The position numbers and the translations under genes were made by a program. Shown here piece after piece: positions 15,534 to 25,859 of a stretch of 64,000 nt of DNA. This DNA is from an uncultured Collinsella sp. Lineage in GTDB: Bacteria; Actinomycetota; Coriobacteriia; Coriobacteriales; Coriobacteriaceae. The stretch lies in assembly GCA_902475785.1 (NCBI GenBank), contig CABSAN010000002.1, positions 1 to 64,000 of the forward strand. Reading direction: 5' to 3'. The notes under the pieces were generated by a model. It did not search any database. It worked only from the letters and a program-made list of their open reading frames with translations, and was not told the DNA's origin. Within the stretch, counting starts at the first letter, position 1; each line of letters starts with the position of its first letter.

Positions 15534-16127
15534 CGAACATCCTCCCCTACGCTTGGTAACACACCAAGCCGCCCGCATGCTTAGACAGAGTATACGGCGC
15601 GCGGGGACACCCCGGTTTAGCGCAAAGGGGTCAGGTTTGTTTCCACCAACCTGGTGCAGATTAACCTGACCCCTTTGCACCAAACTATGCTGTCTGCCTC
15701 ATCGATTTGCATAATTTCCGTTACAGATTGCATATATTTACGTGATACCGCTGTGTTCTCCTGAGGTACCCCATCCCGGACCGTGCAAAAAACGGAGTAT
15801 TCTGCAACGCGCTCGTGCCAACACCGCCGCGAGCGGGCAAAACTGTAGGGCGCTGCATCATTTTGGGTTCCGCTATAACGAGAATGACACACCTTTGCAC
15901 CGGAAAACGGAAAAGTCTGACTCAAAACACTCGCTAGGGATATCCGAAGGCCACCGCTGGCGACGTCGAATCGTATGCAGGCAACTCGATCTGCAGAATA
16001 CTCCAAAAAATGCACGGCGCACCCCATGGGACCCATTGCCGCATGGCTGAAAACGGGCCTTCAGCATCCTCCAGGTGCATTCCTGAGCAAATCACACCGG
16101 ACCAACGGTCGGATGCGGCAAACAAAA
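15534..16127. other. Long intergenic region, mostly featureless
   Basis: Apart from the palindrome at 15620-15684, I see no convincing gene in this stretch. Reading frames here lack a ribosome binding site and recognisable protein character. A lone GTTACAGATTG at about 15720-15730 matches the inner part of an arm of the 80-bp array family and may be a remnant. Confidence 0.5.
15620..15684. repeat. TTGGTGCA/GGGGTCAGG palindromic element, copy 2
   Basis: GCAAAGGGGTCAGGTT and its complement AACCTGACCCCTTTGC enclose CCACCAACCTGGTG. It is closely similar to copy 1 and is placed just upstream of the ferredoxin gene, whereas copy 1 is just downstream. Confidence 0.8.
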
Positions 16128-16155
16128 GGGCCCCGAGCGTAGTTGCTCGGGGCCC
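16128..16155 (-). terminator. Terminator of the DEAD-box helicase gene
   Basis: GGGCCCCGAGC and GCTCGGGGCCC form an 11-bp stem with a 6-nt loop. On the minus strand TTTTGTTT follows. It sits about 35 nt past the helicase stop. Confidence 0.9.
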
Positions 16156-16189
16156 TTAGTTCGCCTCGCTCTAGCGTGCGACGCGTATG

Positions 16190-18439
<2,250 letters not shown>

Positions 18440-18723
18440 ATGTTGTTGTTCCTTATCTGCACGCATTATGGGCACGGCATGCGGCCGCGCGAGCGTGCTT
18501 GGTAGTGCGCTAATACATACAAAAACAGGTGCGCACAGAGAGGACGTTGCTCAGCACGCTGGCGATCGCTTTGGCAGCCTTATCACGCGCCGTCCAGACG
18601 CAGCAGCTCTAAGCGATGGAGCAGATTCGCCGCCGGTTAGTATACCCGTACTCCGTATGCCCCCACGTAAACCACAGATGACAGGGCGGACGAGGCCGAG
18701 CAGAGACTCCCCCGCCGAGCAAC
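18440..18723. other. Helicase upstream region without visible genes
   Basis: No reading frame with a ribosome binding site is seen. Such a long 5' region is common for cold-shock type helicase genes, but no specific structure was identified. Confidence 0.4.
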
Positions 18724-18860
18724 ATCTCAATCTGTAACATCTACGGGACAAATCGGGTCTAAGATGTTACAGACCGAGACAGAAGACTCCCCCGTCAGAC
18801 AATGTCTCAATCTGTAACAGCTATTGAGCAAATTGAGCTGTAGATGTTACAGATTGAGAT
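18724..18860. repeat. 80-bp periodic inverted-repeat array A (2 units)
   Basis: Two 57-bp units (18724-18780, 18804-18860) begin with RTCTCAATCTGTAACA and end with its complement. Interiors differ and the 23-bp spacer is unrelated to those of other arrays except in length. It lies between the helicase start and the 3' end of the next zinc-ribbon gene. Confidence 0.9.
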
Positions 18861-18912
18861 TATTGACCGGCGGGGCGGCACTGGCTCCAACGCCGACAGC
18901 GGCCCCGACCCC

Positions 18913-20271
18913 TTATTCCTTCACGAACTGCGGCGTGGGCGCGTTGTTCTCGAACGACCACGCACTAAACTCCGAAAGCCCGCTCATCATGCCGCCCGTA
19001 ACCCCAGTCATAACAGGAAGGGTGTAGCGCCCCGCTTTGCCGTAGCCCGTCTGCACCGAAAGACCCTGGTCGTCGCCCCTATACACATTAATCCCGCCAG
19101 GCGACGAAGGGTTCAGCACGAACACCAGAGCCGCGTCGCCCGCCTCTGCACCGGTAATTTCTTCGGCGCTGGTCACCAGGCCGCCGCCTCCGCCAATCCT
19201 AAATCCCTTATAGCCACTGTCGTCGATGTCCTCGAGCTCAATATCGTCTTTTCTAAAGAGCATGTGACCGCTCAGCTTCTTCCTCGAAAGCGAATAGTCC
19301 GTCGACAACTCGACGGAAATCGTCCCCTCATCCTCGTCATAGTTCGAAATCTTGAGGTAGATGTCCGGCGTGGCGGCGCCGCCGGAGTCCTCATAGGTAC
19401 CCGAGATGTCGAGCATGGGGTCGGAATCGCCGTCATCGTCGTAGCGACCGGAATCCGAGAGGTACCATCCTTCGTCGTCTTCGAAATAGTACGAGTACTC
19501 CTGATGGTACGACGAGTCGTAGTACCAGGGCGCACCTCCGGGGATCTCCTGCTTAACCGTGCACGACGAGCCATCGAGCTCAGGGTCCAGGTCCGTCAAC
19601 CCGTTTTCCTCGTCAAAGTCGATGCCCCTCTTGGGTTCGGTCGACTTATCGTTGAGCTTCAAGGTCACGTTTGAAACCGCGTCGCCCGAACCTTTGACGC
19701 CGGTGAACGTAAAGTCCATCGTCGAGCGAAAGCTACGGTTCGCCGTGACGGCTTCGGCCGAGCCGCTCACCAAACCATTGTTCTCCGTCACGTTGCTCAC
19801 CTTGACGGACTTAACCTTATACGTCGAAGGATTGACATAATTGTTGGGAACAAAGCCGCCAAAACTCTCGCCATACTGCTCGTCCACCGTCTTTTTGACA
19901 GCCGCCGTCGTCTGATCGACCATCTTTTGGTGCTGAGCCTTCTGCCAGAACGAGAATCCCACAAAGCCGCCGATGCCCATGACAATAACGACAACGGCGA
20001 TGGCCAGTCCTGCAGCGACCTTCTTTCCTCGACGGGGCTTCTTAGCAGGAGCCATCGACATGGGGGCCGGAGCAGAGTCCGGCTGGAACTGCTGAGGTTG
20101 AGCCCAGTACTGCTGCTCCAGCTGAGCCTGCGACTGATCCCAATACTGCTGAGCGTGATCGGCAGTATTCGCCATCGGCTCGTCAAAACCCTGGTCCATG
20201 ACCCGGGCGCCGCAAATGGGACAAAACGTCGTGCCCGGCACCAGCTCGCTACCGCAACTTGAGCACCTCAT
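18913..20271 (-). CDS. Zinc-ribbon membrane protein, function unknown
   Basis: A 452-residue protein. An N-terminal zinc ribbon (CSSCGSEL...CPICGARV, residues 3-22) is followed by a Gln/Pro/Ala-rich linker, a basic stretch KKPRRGKK and one membrane helix (VAAGLAIAVVVIVMGIGGFVGFSFW, shown here only as a landmark near 125-147). A 300-residue extracellular part rich in Asp, Ser and Tyr follows. The ribbon faces the cytoplasm. The start MRCSSCG has GAGGGGAG upstream. A GTTGCGCAAC box lies 104 nt upstream, as for several other zinc-ribbon genes here. It has the same layout as the proteins at 20936 and 23388, so it is probably part of one envelope signalling system. No enzyme domain is seen. Confidence 0.75.
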   Translation of the reverse strand: MRCSSCGSELVPGTTFCPICGARVMDQGFDEPMANTADHAQQYWDQSQAQLEQQYWAQPQQFQPDSAPAPMSMAPAKKPRRGKKVAAGLAIAVVVIVMGIGGFVGFSFWQKAQHQKMVDQTTAAVKKTVDEQYGESFGGFVPNNYVNPSTYKVKSVKVSNVTENNGLVSGSAEAVTANRSFRSTMDFTFTGVKGSGDAVSNVTLKLNDKSTEPKRGIDFDEENGLTDLDPELDGSSCTVKQEIPGGAPWYYDSSYHQEYSYYFEDDEGWYLSDSGRYDDDGDSDPMLDISGTYEDSGGAATPDIYLKISNYDEDEGTISVELSTDYSLSRKKLSGHMLFRKDDIELEDIDDSGYKGFRIGGGGGLVTSAEEITGAEAGDAALVFVLNPSSPGGINVYRGDDQGLSVQTGYGKAGRYTLPVMTGVTGGMMSGLSEFSAWSFENNAPTPQFVKE

Positions 20272-20374
20272 GGCATCTCCCCTCAACAATGCAGAGCCAC
20301 CCACGCGAGCGAACGCGCTGGTAAGCTCCTCAACCTCTTCTTGGCGCAAGCATATGGGAGATATCGCGAAAGAC

Positions 20375-20384
20375 GTTGCGCAAC
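20375..20384 (-). promoter_or_regulatory. GTTGCGCAAC box 1
   Basis: A perfect 10-bp palindrome upstream of the minus-strand zinc-ribbon gene that starts at 20271. A -10-like TATGCT starts 20 nt downstream in gene sense, placing the box over or next to the -35 region. Confidence 0.75.
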
Positions 20385-20424
20385 AATTCCAAGCGGTCGT
20401 TTCCACACCGCCAGCAGCAGGTTT

Positions 20425-20802
20425 GCCTCAATCCGTAACAGTTACGGGCCAAAACTGAGTCTTAGTGTTACAGATCGAGACATACGAGCAGCCCCTTGAA
20501 CAACATCTTGATCTGTAACATCTACAGGCTGAATCTTCGTCCAGATGTTACAGATTGAGACATACTGTCGCTCCCATCCAAAACATCTAAATCTGTAACA
20601 AGTAGAGGTCGATTCCCGGCCTAGATGTTACAGATCGAGACCGAAGAATCCCCCGCCGAACAAGATCTCAATCTGTAACATCTACTGAGCAAAACGGATC
20701 CTTACTGTTACAGATTGAGATGTTTGATGTGTTGGGTGGAGAACTGTCTTGATCTGTAACAGGTAGAGGCTGAAATCCCGCCCAGGTGTTACAGATCGAG
20801 AC
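20425..20802. repeat. 80-bp periodic inverted-repeat array B (5 units)
   Basis: Units lie at 20425-20481, 20505-20561, 20585-20641, 20665-20721 and 20746-20802, giving periods of 80, 80, 80 and 81 bp. Each has 16-nt arms (RTCTYRATCTGTAACA type) around 25 nt of variable sequence. Spacers are 23-24 nt. The array fills the divergent region between two zinc-ribbon genes and is bracketed by GTTGCGCAAC boxes 1 and 2. Confidence 0.93.
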
Positions 20803-20856
20803 GAAATCCGTACACATGAACATCACTATTGGCGCCGTCGCAAGGTTTTTCGCAGT

Positions 20857-20866
20857 GTTGCGCAAC
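20857..20866 (+). promoter_or_regulatory. GTTGCGCAAC box 2
   Basis: A perfect palindrome in the extended form TGTTGCGCAACAACTTT, 70 nt upstream of the plus-strand zinc-ribbon gene at 20936. A -10-like TACCAT begins 21 nt after the box. Confidence 0.78.
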
Positions 20867-20935
20867 AACTTTGTCCTATACCGCAGGTACCATAGATTCG
20901 AACGCAAGAACCATCAAAAGAAGGGAGCTCACCTT

Positions 20936-23308
20936 ATGTTTTGCACGCAATGCGGAACGAAGCTGCCTGACGACGCGCGCTTTTGCACCAATTGCGGAGC
21001 GTCCGTAGCGCCCAAGGCAGCAACCCAGGCTCCGGCGTCCGCCGAGACACAGGCTGCTGAACCTGCACCCGCCGAGGCGCCCGCCGTTGATCCGGGCGAG
21101 ACCGTCGTTACGCTCGATGCCGTTGAGCCGACGTCCGAGCCCGCACCTGCACCCGAGACCGTCACCGACCCCGGCGAGACGGTCGTCACACTGGACGCTG
21201 TCGATGCAGATCCCGGCGAGACCGTGGTGACCCTCGACGCTGCAGACCCGGAGTCGGACGCCCCGACAGACACTGCCGAGCCACAAGCCGATCAGACCGA
21301 CCCCGGTGAGACGGTCGTCACGCTCGATGCCGTTGAGCCCGCGACTGAGCCCGCGGCCGAGCAGACTGCCAATGCCGAGCCCGCAACCGACCCCGAGCCG
21401 GCCGCCGAGCCCGTCGTCATCGACGACGCCGCGCCCGTTGACGTCGCCGAGGCCAACGAGATCTTCGAGACCGACGACAACGCAGCCGTCGCCGTCGCCT
21501 TCCCCGGCGACGATGCAGCCGAGTCCGCGGCCGTCGCCGACGACCCCACTACGCTCGTCAACGTCAACGACGACCCCACCACCATCGCCGAGTTCGATGA
21601 AGATGCCCAGGCGACCGCCGAGGCCATGGAGTCGCTCGGCGTGGCACAGCCCACGGCCGGCGCCACCGTCGTCGACCTGCCGCAGCAGCAGTTGACCGAC
21701 ACCACCATGCAGGCGGCGCCTATTCCGCAGCCGCAGCCCCAACCGCAGATGCCCATGCCCCAGCAGCCGCAGCAAAAGAAGCGCCGCTGGCCGGTCTTCG
21801 CGGGCCTTGGTCTGGTCGCCGCCGGCGCCGCCGTGGCAGCCATCCTGCTGCTCACGCCCAACGCCAACGCCGTCGAGATCACCTCCGGCAGTCAGGACGC
21901 CGTCGTGTGCACCGTCGACACCAAGGTCCTGCCCAAAAAGAAGGACCGCGTGATCCACAGCTACACCGCGACCCTTACTCCCAAGAACGGCGGCAAGAGC
22001 TACAAGATTAAGGTCAAGGGCGACGACGGCTTTACGATCGGCGACTTTGGCAAGGTCAAGCCCGGCGACTACAGCTGCAAGATCGAGGACACCAAGGGCA
22101 ATACGGTCCAAAACTTCAATACCACCGTGGTTAAGAAGGACGACACCAGTGCCGAGAAACCTGCCGAGAGCGTGACCGTCAACACCCCCAAGAAGGACGA
22201 CGACGCCTCTACCAGCACGGACAACGGCAGTTCCTCGGACACGACCTCCAAGGACGACGCCAGCAAGGACGACTCCACGACCGAGGACGATTCGAGCACG
22301 TCGAGCGACAGCACGAGCAGCTCCAAGCCCAGCAAGTCCGACAAAAAGACGGACAAGAAGACCGATACGTCCAAGGACACCACGAACACCACCGCGCCCG
22401 CCACGATTGACGACGCGACGTACAAGGCGGCCTGCACCGCCTACAAGAGCAAGCTCAACAGCCTGATCAAGAAGTACGGCGACCCCGAGCTTGTCTCGAC
22501 CGGCACGAGCGACTACCAGATCAGCGGCGTCCAGTTTGCCCAGCTCGTCGACTTTAACGGCGACGGCCTCGAGGAACTCGTGACCGTCCACTCCAAGACC
22601 AAGGCAAAGTCCTTCAACAAGAAGACGCGCCTTTCGAACGGCGATTATGTCCTCGACGTGTGGGGCTACAACGGCAGGAAGGCCGTCAATCTCTACAGCG
22701 GCTCACCGGAGGCGTCCAACGGCGGCTATGTCTTTGTAACCTTTAAGACCATGATCGGCGACTCGGGCAATCACGTCTATCTGACCCAGCTCATGTCCGA
22801 CGACACGGCCGTGCTCGTTGACGACGATGCCGAGTACAAGTATTTCACCTACGACGGCACTGAGTTTAAGACCGCCGAGGGCGAGCTCCACGGCGACGAC
22901 TTCAACTACCAGAGCGCCTTCCTCATCAAGGGCTACAGCGACAACCTGGAGGACCAGGACGCCTCTGCCCCGGAGGGTGCCATCGACACCTCCAAGCTTA
23001 ACCTCAACAACACGGTCGATACCGTCGAGCAAACGCTCATGGCTCTCACCACCAAGATCAGCGGCACCGAAACCGATGCTGATGCGAACAGCGGCAAGTC
23101 GACCGACTCGTCCAGCAGCAAGTCGAGCTCCAGCAAAAAGTCGAGCAAGTCGAGCAGCTCCAGCAAGTCGTCCAGCTACGACGACTCCGACGATTACTAC
23201 GACTCCGACTACGACGACAGCTACGACGATTCCAGCGACTACGACGACAGCTACGACGACTCCACGGACTCCGTCCCGCCCACCGAGTTCACCGACGTCG
23301 ACAAGTAG
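20936..23308 (+). CDS. Zinc-ribbon membrane protein with repeated ETVVTLD motifs
   Basis: A 790-residue protein. The zinc ribbon (CTQCGTKL...CTNCGAS) is at residues 3-22. Residues 40-150 have four copies of a DPGETVVTLDA motif in an acidic Pro/Ala-rich region. Further Thr-Thr motifs DDPTTLVN and DDPTTIAEF follow near 200-220. A membrane helix is near 285-305. The outer part has an immunoglobulin-like stretch, a long Ser/Lys/Thr/Asp-rich spacer, a globular domain near 480-690, and a Ser/Asp/Tyr-rich tail. The Thr motifs in an acidic setting look like kinase sites read by FHA domains (inference). AAGGGAG lies 8 nt before the ATG. Box 2 drives it. Confidence 0.78.
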   Translation: MFCTQCGTKLPDDARFCTNCGASVAPKAATQAPASAETQAAEPAPAEAPAVDPGETVVTLDAVEPTSEPAPAPETVTDPGETVVTLDAVDADPGETVVTLDAADPESDAPTDTAEPQADQTDPGETVVTLDAVEPATEPAAEQTANAEPATDPEPAAEPVVIDDAAPVDVAEANEIFETDDNAAVAVAFPGDDAAESAAVADDPTTLVNVNDDPTTIAEFDEDAQATAEAMESLGVAQPTAGATVVDLPQQQLTDTTMQAAPIPQPQPQPQMPMPQQPQQKKRRWPVFAGLGLVAAGAAVAAILLLTPNANAVEITSGSQDAVVCTVDTKVLPKKKDRVIHSYTATLTPKNGGKSYKIKVKGDDGFTIGDFGKVKPGDYSCKIEDTKGNTVQNFNTTVVKKDDTSAEKPAESVTVNTPKKDDDASTSTDNGSSSDTTSKDDASKDDSTTEDDSSTSSDSTSSSKPSKSDKKTDKKTDTSKDTTNTTAPATIDDATYKAACTAYKSKLNSLIKKYGDPELVSTGTSDYQISGVQFAQLVDFNGDGLEELVTVHSKTKAKSFNKKTRLSNGDYVLDVWGYNGRKAVNLYSGSPEASNGGYVFVTFKTMIGDSGNHVYLTQLMSDDTAVLVDDDAEYKYFTYDGTEFKTAEGELHGDDFNYQSAFLIKGYSDNLEDQDASAPEGAIDTSKLNLNNTVDTVEQTLMALTTKISGTETDADANSGKSTDSSSSKSSSSKKSSKSSSSSKSSSYDDSDDYYDSDYDDSYDDSSDYDDSYDDSTDSVPPTEFTDVDK

Positions 23309-23334
23309 CGCCTAACGCCACAGTCTCATTGCAC

Positions 23335-23376
23335 AAAGAAGTGCCCCGTTTCCACCAGGGAAACGGGGCACTTTCT
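23335..23376. terminator. Bidirectional terminator between convergent zinc-ribbon genes
   Basis: AAAGAAGTGCCCCGTTTCC pairs with its near-perfect complement across a 4-nt loop, giving T-rich tails on both strands. It serves the plus gene ending at 23308 and the minus gene ending at 23388. Confidence 0.93.
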
Positions 23377-23387
23377 TGTAAGCGAAA

Positions 23388-24602
23388 CTATTTAATGTAG
23401 ATCGAATCGATGATGTACTCCCAGTCGGAGTCGCCCGAAAGCGAATCGTACGACCCAAGCCACAGATTGGTTGATTTGCCCACGTTGTTCGTCTTCCCAA
23501 TTGTGTTAAACCCCGAGCTGAAGTGGTTGGAGATCATCAGCGTACCCACCGTGTAGCCATCGTGGACAATCGTGTACTTGACCCACAAACCGTTCTTGAC
23601 GCCACTGTACGTGCCCTGTGAGGTCTTGACGTCCCAGTCGCTCCCCCAGTCCTCGGGAACTTCGAACGTAAAGACATCGCCGTCGTAGGTACGGCTCTTG
23701 CGGCTCGCCTCCGAGACGGCCGCGTTATAGCTCGCGACCGCGCCGTTGCGCGCCGAAGAAGCCAAGCCCGCCAGACGATCGGCCTCGTCCTTGTCGTCGC
23801 AGCCACCCTGGCGCGCGTAATTCTGCGCCATGGTGATCTCGCCGGGCTCAACATCCACGGCATTGATCGGATCGCCGAGCTCAAACTTCGCATTCTCGCG
23901 CAGGTCGAGCTTCTCGCCCTTCTTGAGTGCGTCGCCCAGCTTAATGCTCACCGAAACGTTGGGTACGTCCCAAATCTCGCCATCGGCACCCAAGGGCGAC
24001 GCGGCCACTGCAAGACTGTAGCTGCCCTGCATGAGCTTGATACCGTTGCCCTCGCTGTCGACATAAAAGACCGTATCCACGTCCTTGCCGTCAACGTCGG
24101 TTCCCGTCACGTGCACCGGCAGCTTGGTAGCGCCGGTATCGGTATCCCACTGCATGCCGGTCGCCGTGATGCGCACCGGGTGCTTGGAGTGCTTGACGGC
24201 CTCTTCTTCCTTCTTCTTTTCGATACGCTCAATCTCGGCCTGCTGTGGGCGATACACGCCAAGGTAGTAGCCGGCGCCACCGCCCGCAAGGATAGCCACC
24301 AGCACGCCAACGGTGATCAGCGCAGCCTTCTTGCCGTTCTTCTTGGGCCGCTGCGGACCAGGACCGCCTGCACCCATGTCGCAGACACCCGGCACGTCGA
24401 CCGGCGGCATATAGGGCGGCAAGTCGCTGGCGCCCGTTACAGAAGCCGGCTGCCCATAGCCCTGCTGCGTCTGACCAGGCTGCTGGTACGTCGGCTGCGC
24501 CGGGACGTCACCGGTAGGCCCAAACTCCTCCATAGGGGCACCGCAGCTGGTGCAGAAGTGCTGGCCGTCGGGCACATACGAACCGCATTTAGTGCAAAAC
24601 AT
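23388..24602 (-). CDS. Zinc-ribbon membrane protein, function unknown
   Basis: A 404-residue protein with an N-terminal zinc ribbon (CTKCGSYV...CTSCGAPM, residues 3-22), a Pro/Gln/Gly-rich linker and a basic KKNGKK ahead of one membrane helix near 92-112 (ITVGVLVAILAGGGAGYYLG). A short charged helix IERIEKKKEEEAVKH follows, then an outer region of two or three small beta domains (one begins ITATGMQWDTDTGATKLPV). It resembles the ribbon-TM-outer-domain proteins at 18913 and 26790. The start has AAGGGAG at 7 nt, and box 3 lies 60 nt upstream. The outer domain may sense or bind something at the cell surface, but no ligand is indicated. Confidence 0.75.
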   Translation of the reverse strand: MFCTKCGSYVPDGQHFCTSCGAPMEEFGPTGDVPAQPTYQQPGQTQQGYGQPASVTGASDLPPYMPPVDVPGVCDMGAGGPGPQRPKKNGKKAALITVGVLVAILAGGGAGYYLGVYRPQQAEIERIEKKKEEEAVKHSKHPVRITATGMQWDTDTGATKLPVHVTGTDVDGKDVDTVFYVDSEGNGIKLMQGSYSLAVAASPLGADGEIWDVPNVSVSIKLGDALKKGEKLDLRENAKFELGDPINAVDVEPGEITMAQNYARQGGCDDKDEADRLAGLASSARNGAVASYNAAVSEASRKSRTYDGDVFTFEVPEDWGSDWDVKTSQGTYSGVKNGLWVKYTIVHDGYTVGTLMISNHFSSGFNTIGKTNNVGKSTNLWLGSYDSLSGDSDWEYIIDSIYIK

Positions 24603-24661
24603 AAGGTTCTCCCTTACTACAAATCCTTATCTCAGAGTGTAACCCGCGCTCCGCCCACAAC

Positions 24662-24671
24662 GTTGCGCAAC
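24662..24671 (-). promoter_or_regulatory. GTTGCGCAAC box 3
   Basis: A perfect palindrome 60 nt upstream of the zinc-ribbon gene starting at 24602. A TACACT hexamer starts 20 nt after it in gene sense. Confidence 0.75.
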
Positions 24672-24692
24672 AATTGCCACGTCATAGCAAAA

Positions 24693-24717
24693 GGCCCCGC
24701 GGAAGATCCGCAGGGCC
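24693..24717 (-). terminator. Terminator of the four-helix zinc-ribbon gene
   Basis: GGCCC-GCGGA and TCCGC-GGGCC pair around AGA. On the minus strand TTTTG follows the stem. It is about 60 nt past the stop at 24777. Confidence 0.8.
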
Positions 24718-24776
24718 TACGATAGTCTCCTGTAAACGGGGCCGAGTCTAGCCCGCCGGCAGGCGTATCGACGAAA

Positions 24777-25679
24777 TTAGTCCTCCTTGAGGACAAAGGA
24801 GCACACCAGGCCGGCAGCCGAGAAGATGAGCGTGAGGATGGCACCGAATGCAGGCTGGATAAACGGCTTGATGGACGCGATGATTCCGGCCGTGCTGCTG
24901 CTACCCATCGAGGTAAAAGCCGAAACCAGGTTGCTCTCGACCTGACCATTAACGACAAAGGACGCGATCACGCAGACCAGCGAAATGGCGGCAGTGGCGC
25001 CAAAAGCGGCAATCAGAACAACGTCGTTCTTCTTGACAAACTTGAGGACGACGCCGGCAATCAGTGCAGCCAGGCAGGCGATCCACAGCACAAAGAAGAT
25101 GGTAAGGACGTTGGCCGCCAGATTAATGGAGCCCACGGCGCTCTGGGCCTGCTGCAGTGCCGGAAGATCGGCATAGCTCGACATCTGCGTAATATAGGTA
25201 TTGGCCGCCGATGCGATACCACGCAGGCTACCGGAAAGGCTAAAGACGTGCGGCATATCGAACGAGGTGTTGATGAATGCCTTGAAGGCGCCGCCCAGTT
25301 GCTGCTCGATCATAGCGGTGCTGGAGCCGCTCGCAGACTGCTGCAGGGCATAATCGAGGCCCTTGTCGGCAAACGGCAGCGCGACCCACGGCTGGAACAT
25401 GCAGACGAACGATGCCACGGCGCCGCCAAGCATGGCGAGGGAACGCTTGCCAAAGCCCGTCGCCGCCGACAGCGTACCCTGGAAGTTGGAACCGGAGCCG
25501 CCAAACCCATGATGCGCGGCGGGTGCAGGTGCGGGCGCGGCAAAAGGCTGCTGCGGAGCCGGAGTCTGGCGGGCAGAATCCGCCTGAGGCGCAGAAGAAG
25601 CACCAACCATAGACTGACCGCAGTTACCGCAGAAGACGGCGCCATCGGGCTGCTGGGCTCCACAATGAGGACAGAACAT
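24777..25679 (-). CDS. Zinc-ribbon protein with four membrane helices
   Basis: A 300-residue protein. The zinc ribbon (CPHCGAQQ...CGNCGQSM, residues 3-22) is followed by a Pro/Ala linker and four predicted membrane helices. The first is near residue 87 (LAMLGGAVASFVCMF), two pack together in the middle (VLTIFFVLWIACLAALIAGVVL; VVLIAAFGATAAISLVCVIASF), and the last is at the C-terminus (FGAILTLIFSAAGLVCSFVL). An extracytoplasmic loop of about 100 residues lies between helices 1 and 2. It is a paralogue of the protein at 40001. The start MFCPHCG has AAGGGG upstream, and box 4 lies about 100 nt upstream. Function unknown. Confidence 0.75.
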   Translation of the reverse strand: MFCPHCGAQQPDGAVFCGNCGQSMVGASSAPQADSARQTPAPQQPFAAPAPAPAAHHGFGGSGSNFQGTLSAATGFGKRSLAMLGGAVASFVCMFQPWVALPFADKGLDYALQQSASGSSTAMIEQQLGGAFKAFINTSFDMPHVFSLSGSLRGIASAANTYITQMSSYADLPALQQAQSAVGSINLAANVLTIFFVLWIACLAALIAGVVLKFVKKNDVVLIAAFGATAAISLVCVIASFVVNGQVESNLVSAFTSMGSSSTAGIIASIKPFIQPAFGAILTLIFSAAGLVCSFVLKED

Positions 25680-25775
25680 TTCATTCCCCTTTCTTAAGGG
25701 AGCGGCCGGGCTCGATACCGCGTCCGCTCGTTCACCTTTGACAGTTAGAATCATCCGTCCAAAACCTCGAAAGTT

Positions 25776-25785
25776 GTTGCGCAAC
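25776..25785 (-). promoter_or_regulatory. GTTGCGCAAC box 4
   Basis: A perfect palindrome in the extended form TGTTGCGCAACAACTTT on the minus strand. A TGATTC hexamer starts 22 nt later in gene sense, upstream of the gene beginning at 25679. Confidence 0.75.
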
Positions 25786-25792
25786 ATGGAAA

Positions 25793-25821
25793 GCGACGGC
25801 AAGTTTTTTACCTGCCGTCGC
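25793..25821 (-). terminator. Stem-loop downstream of the zinc-ribbon FHA gene
   Basis: GCGACGGCA and TGCCGTCGC pair across an 11-nt loop that contains the T/A run; a short TTTCC follows on the minus strand. It is 40 nt past the stop at 25860 and a few bases upstream of box 4. Confidence 0.65.
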
Positions 25822-25859
25822 TCGCCTACAACGTTTCGCCCGGTACAGACCGTTATCTG

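Noticed and set aside
15617..16050. Small genes in the gap upstream of the ferredoxin gene
   Set aside because: Frames on both strands overlap a palindromic element or lack a start signal and protein character.
20425..20802. CRISPR array
   Set aside because: Regular spacing recalls CRISPR, but repeats alternate in orientation, units are internally variable, there is no leader, and no cas gene is in the window.
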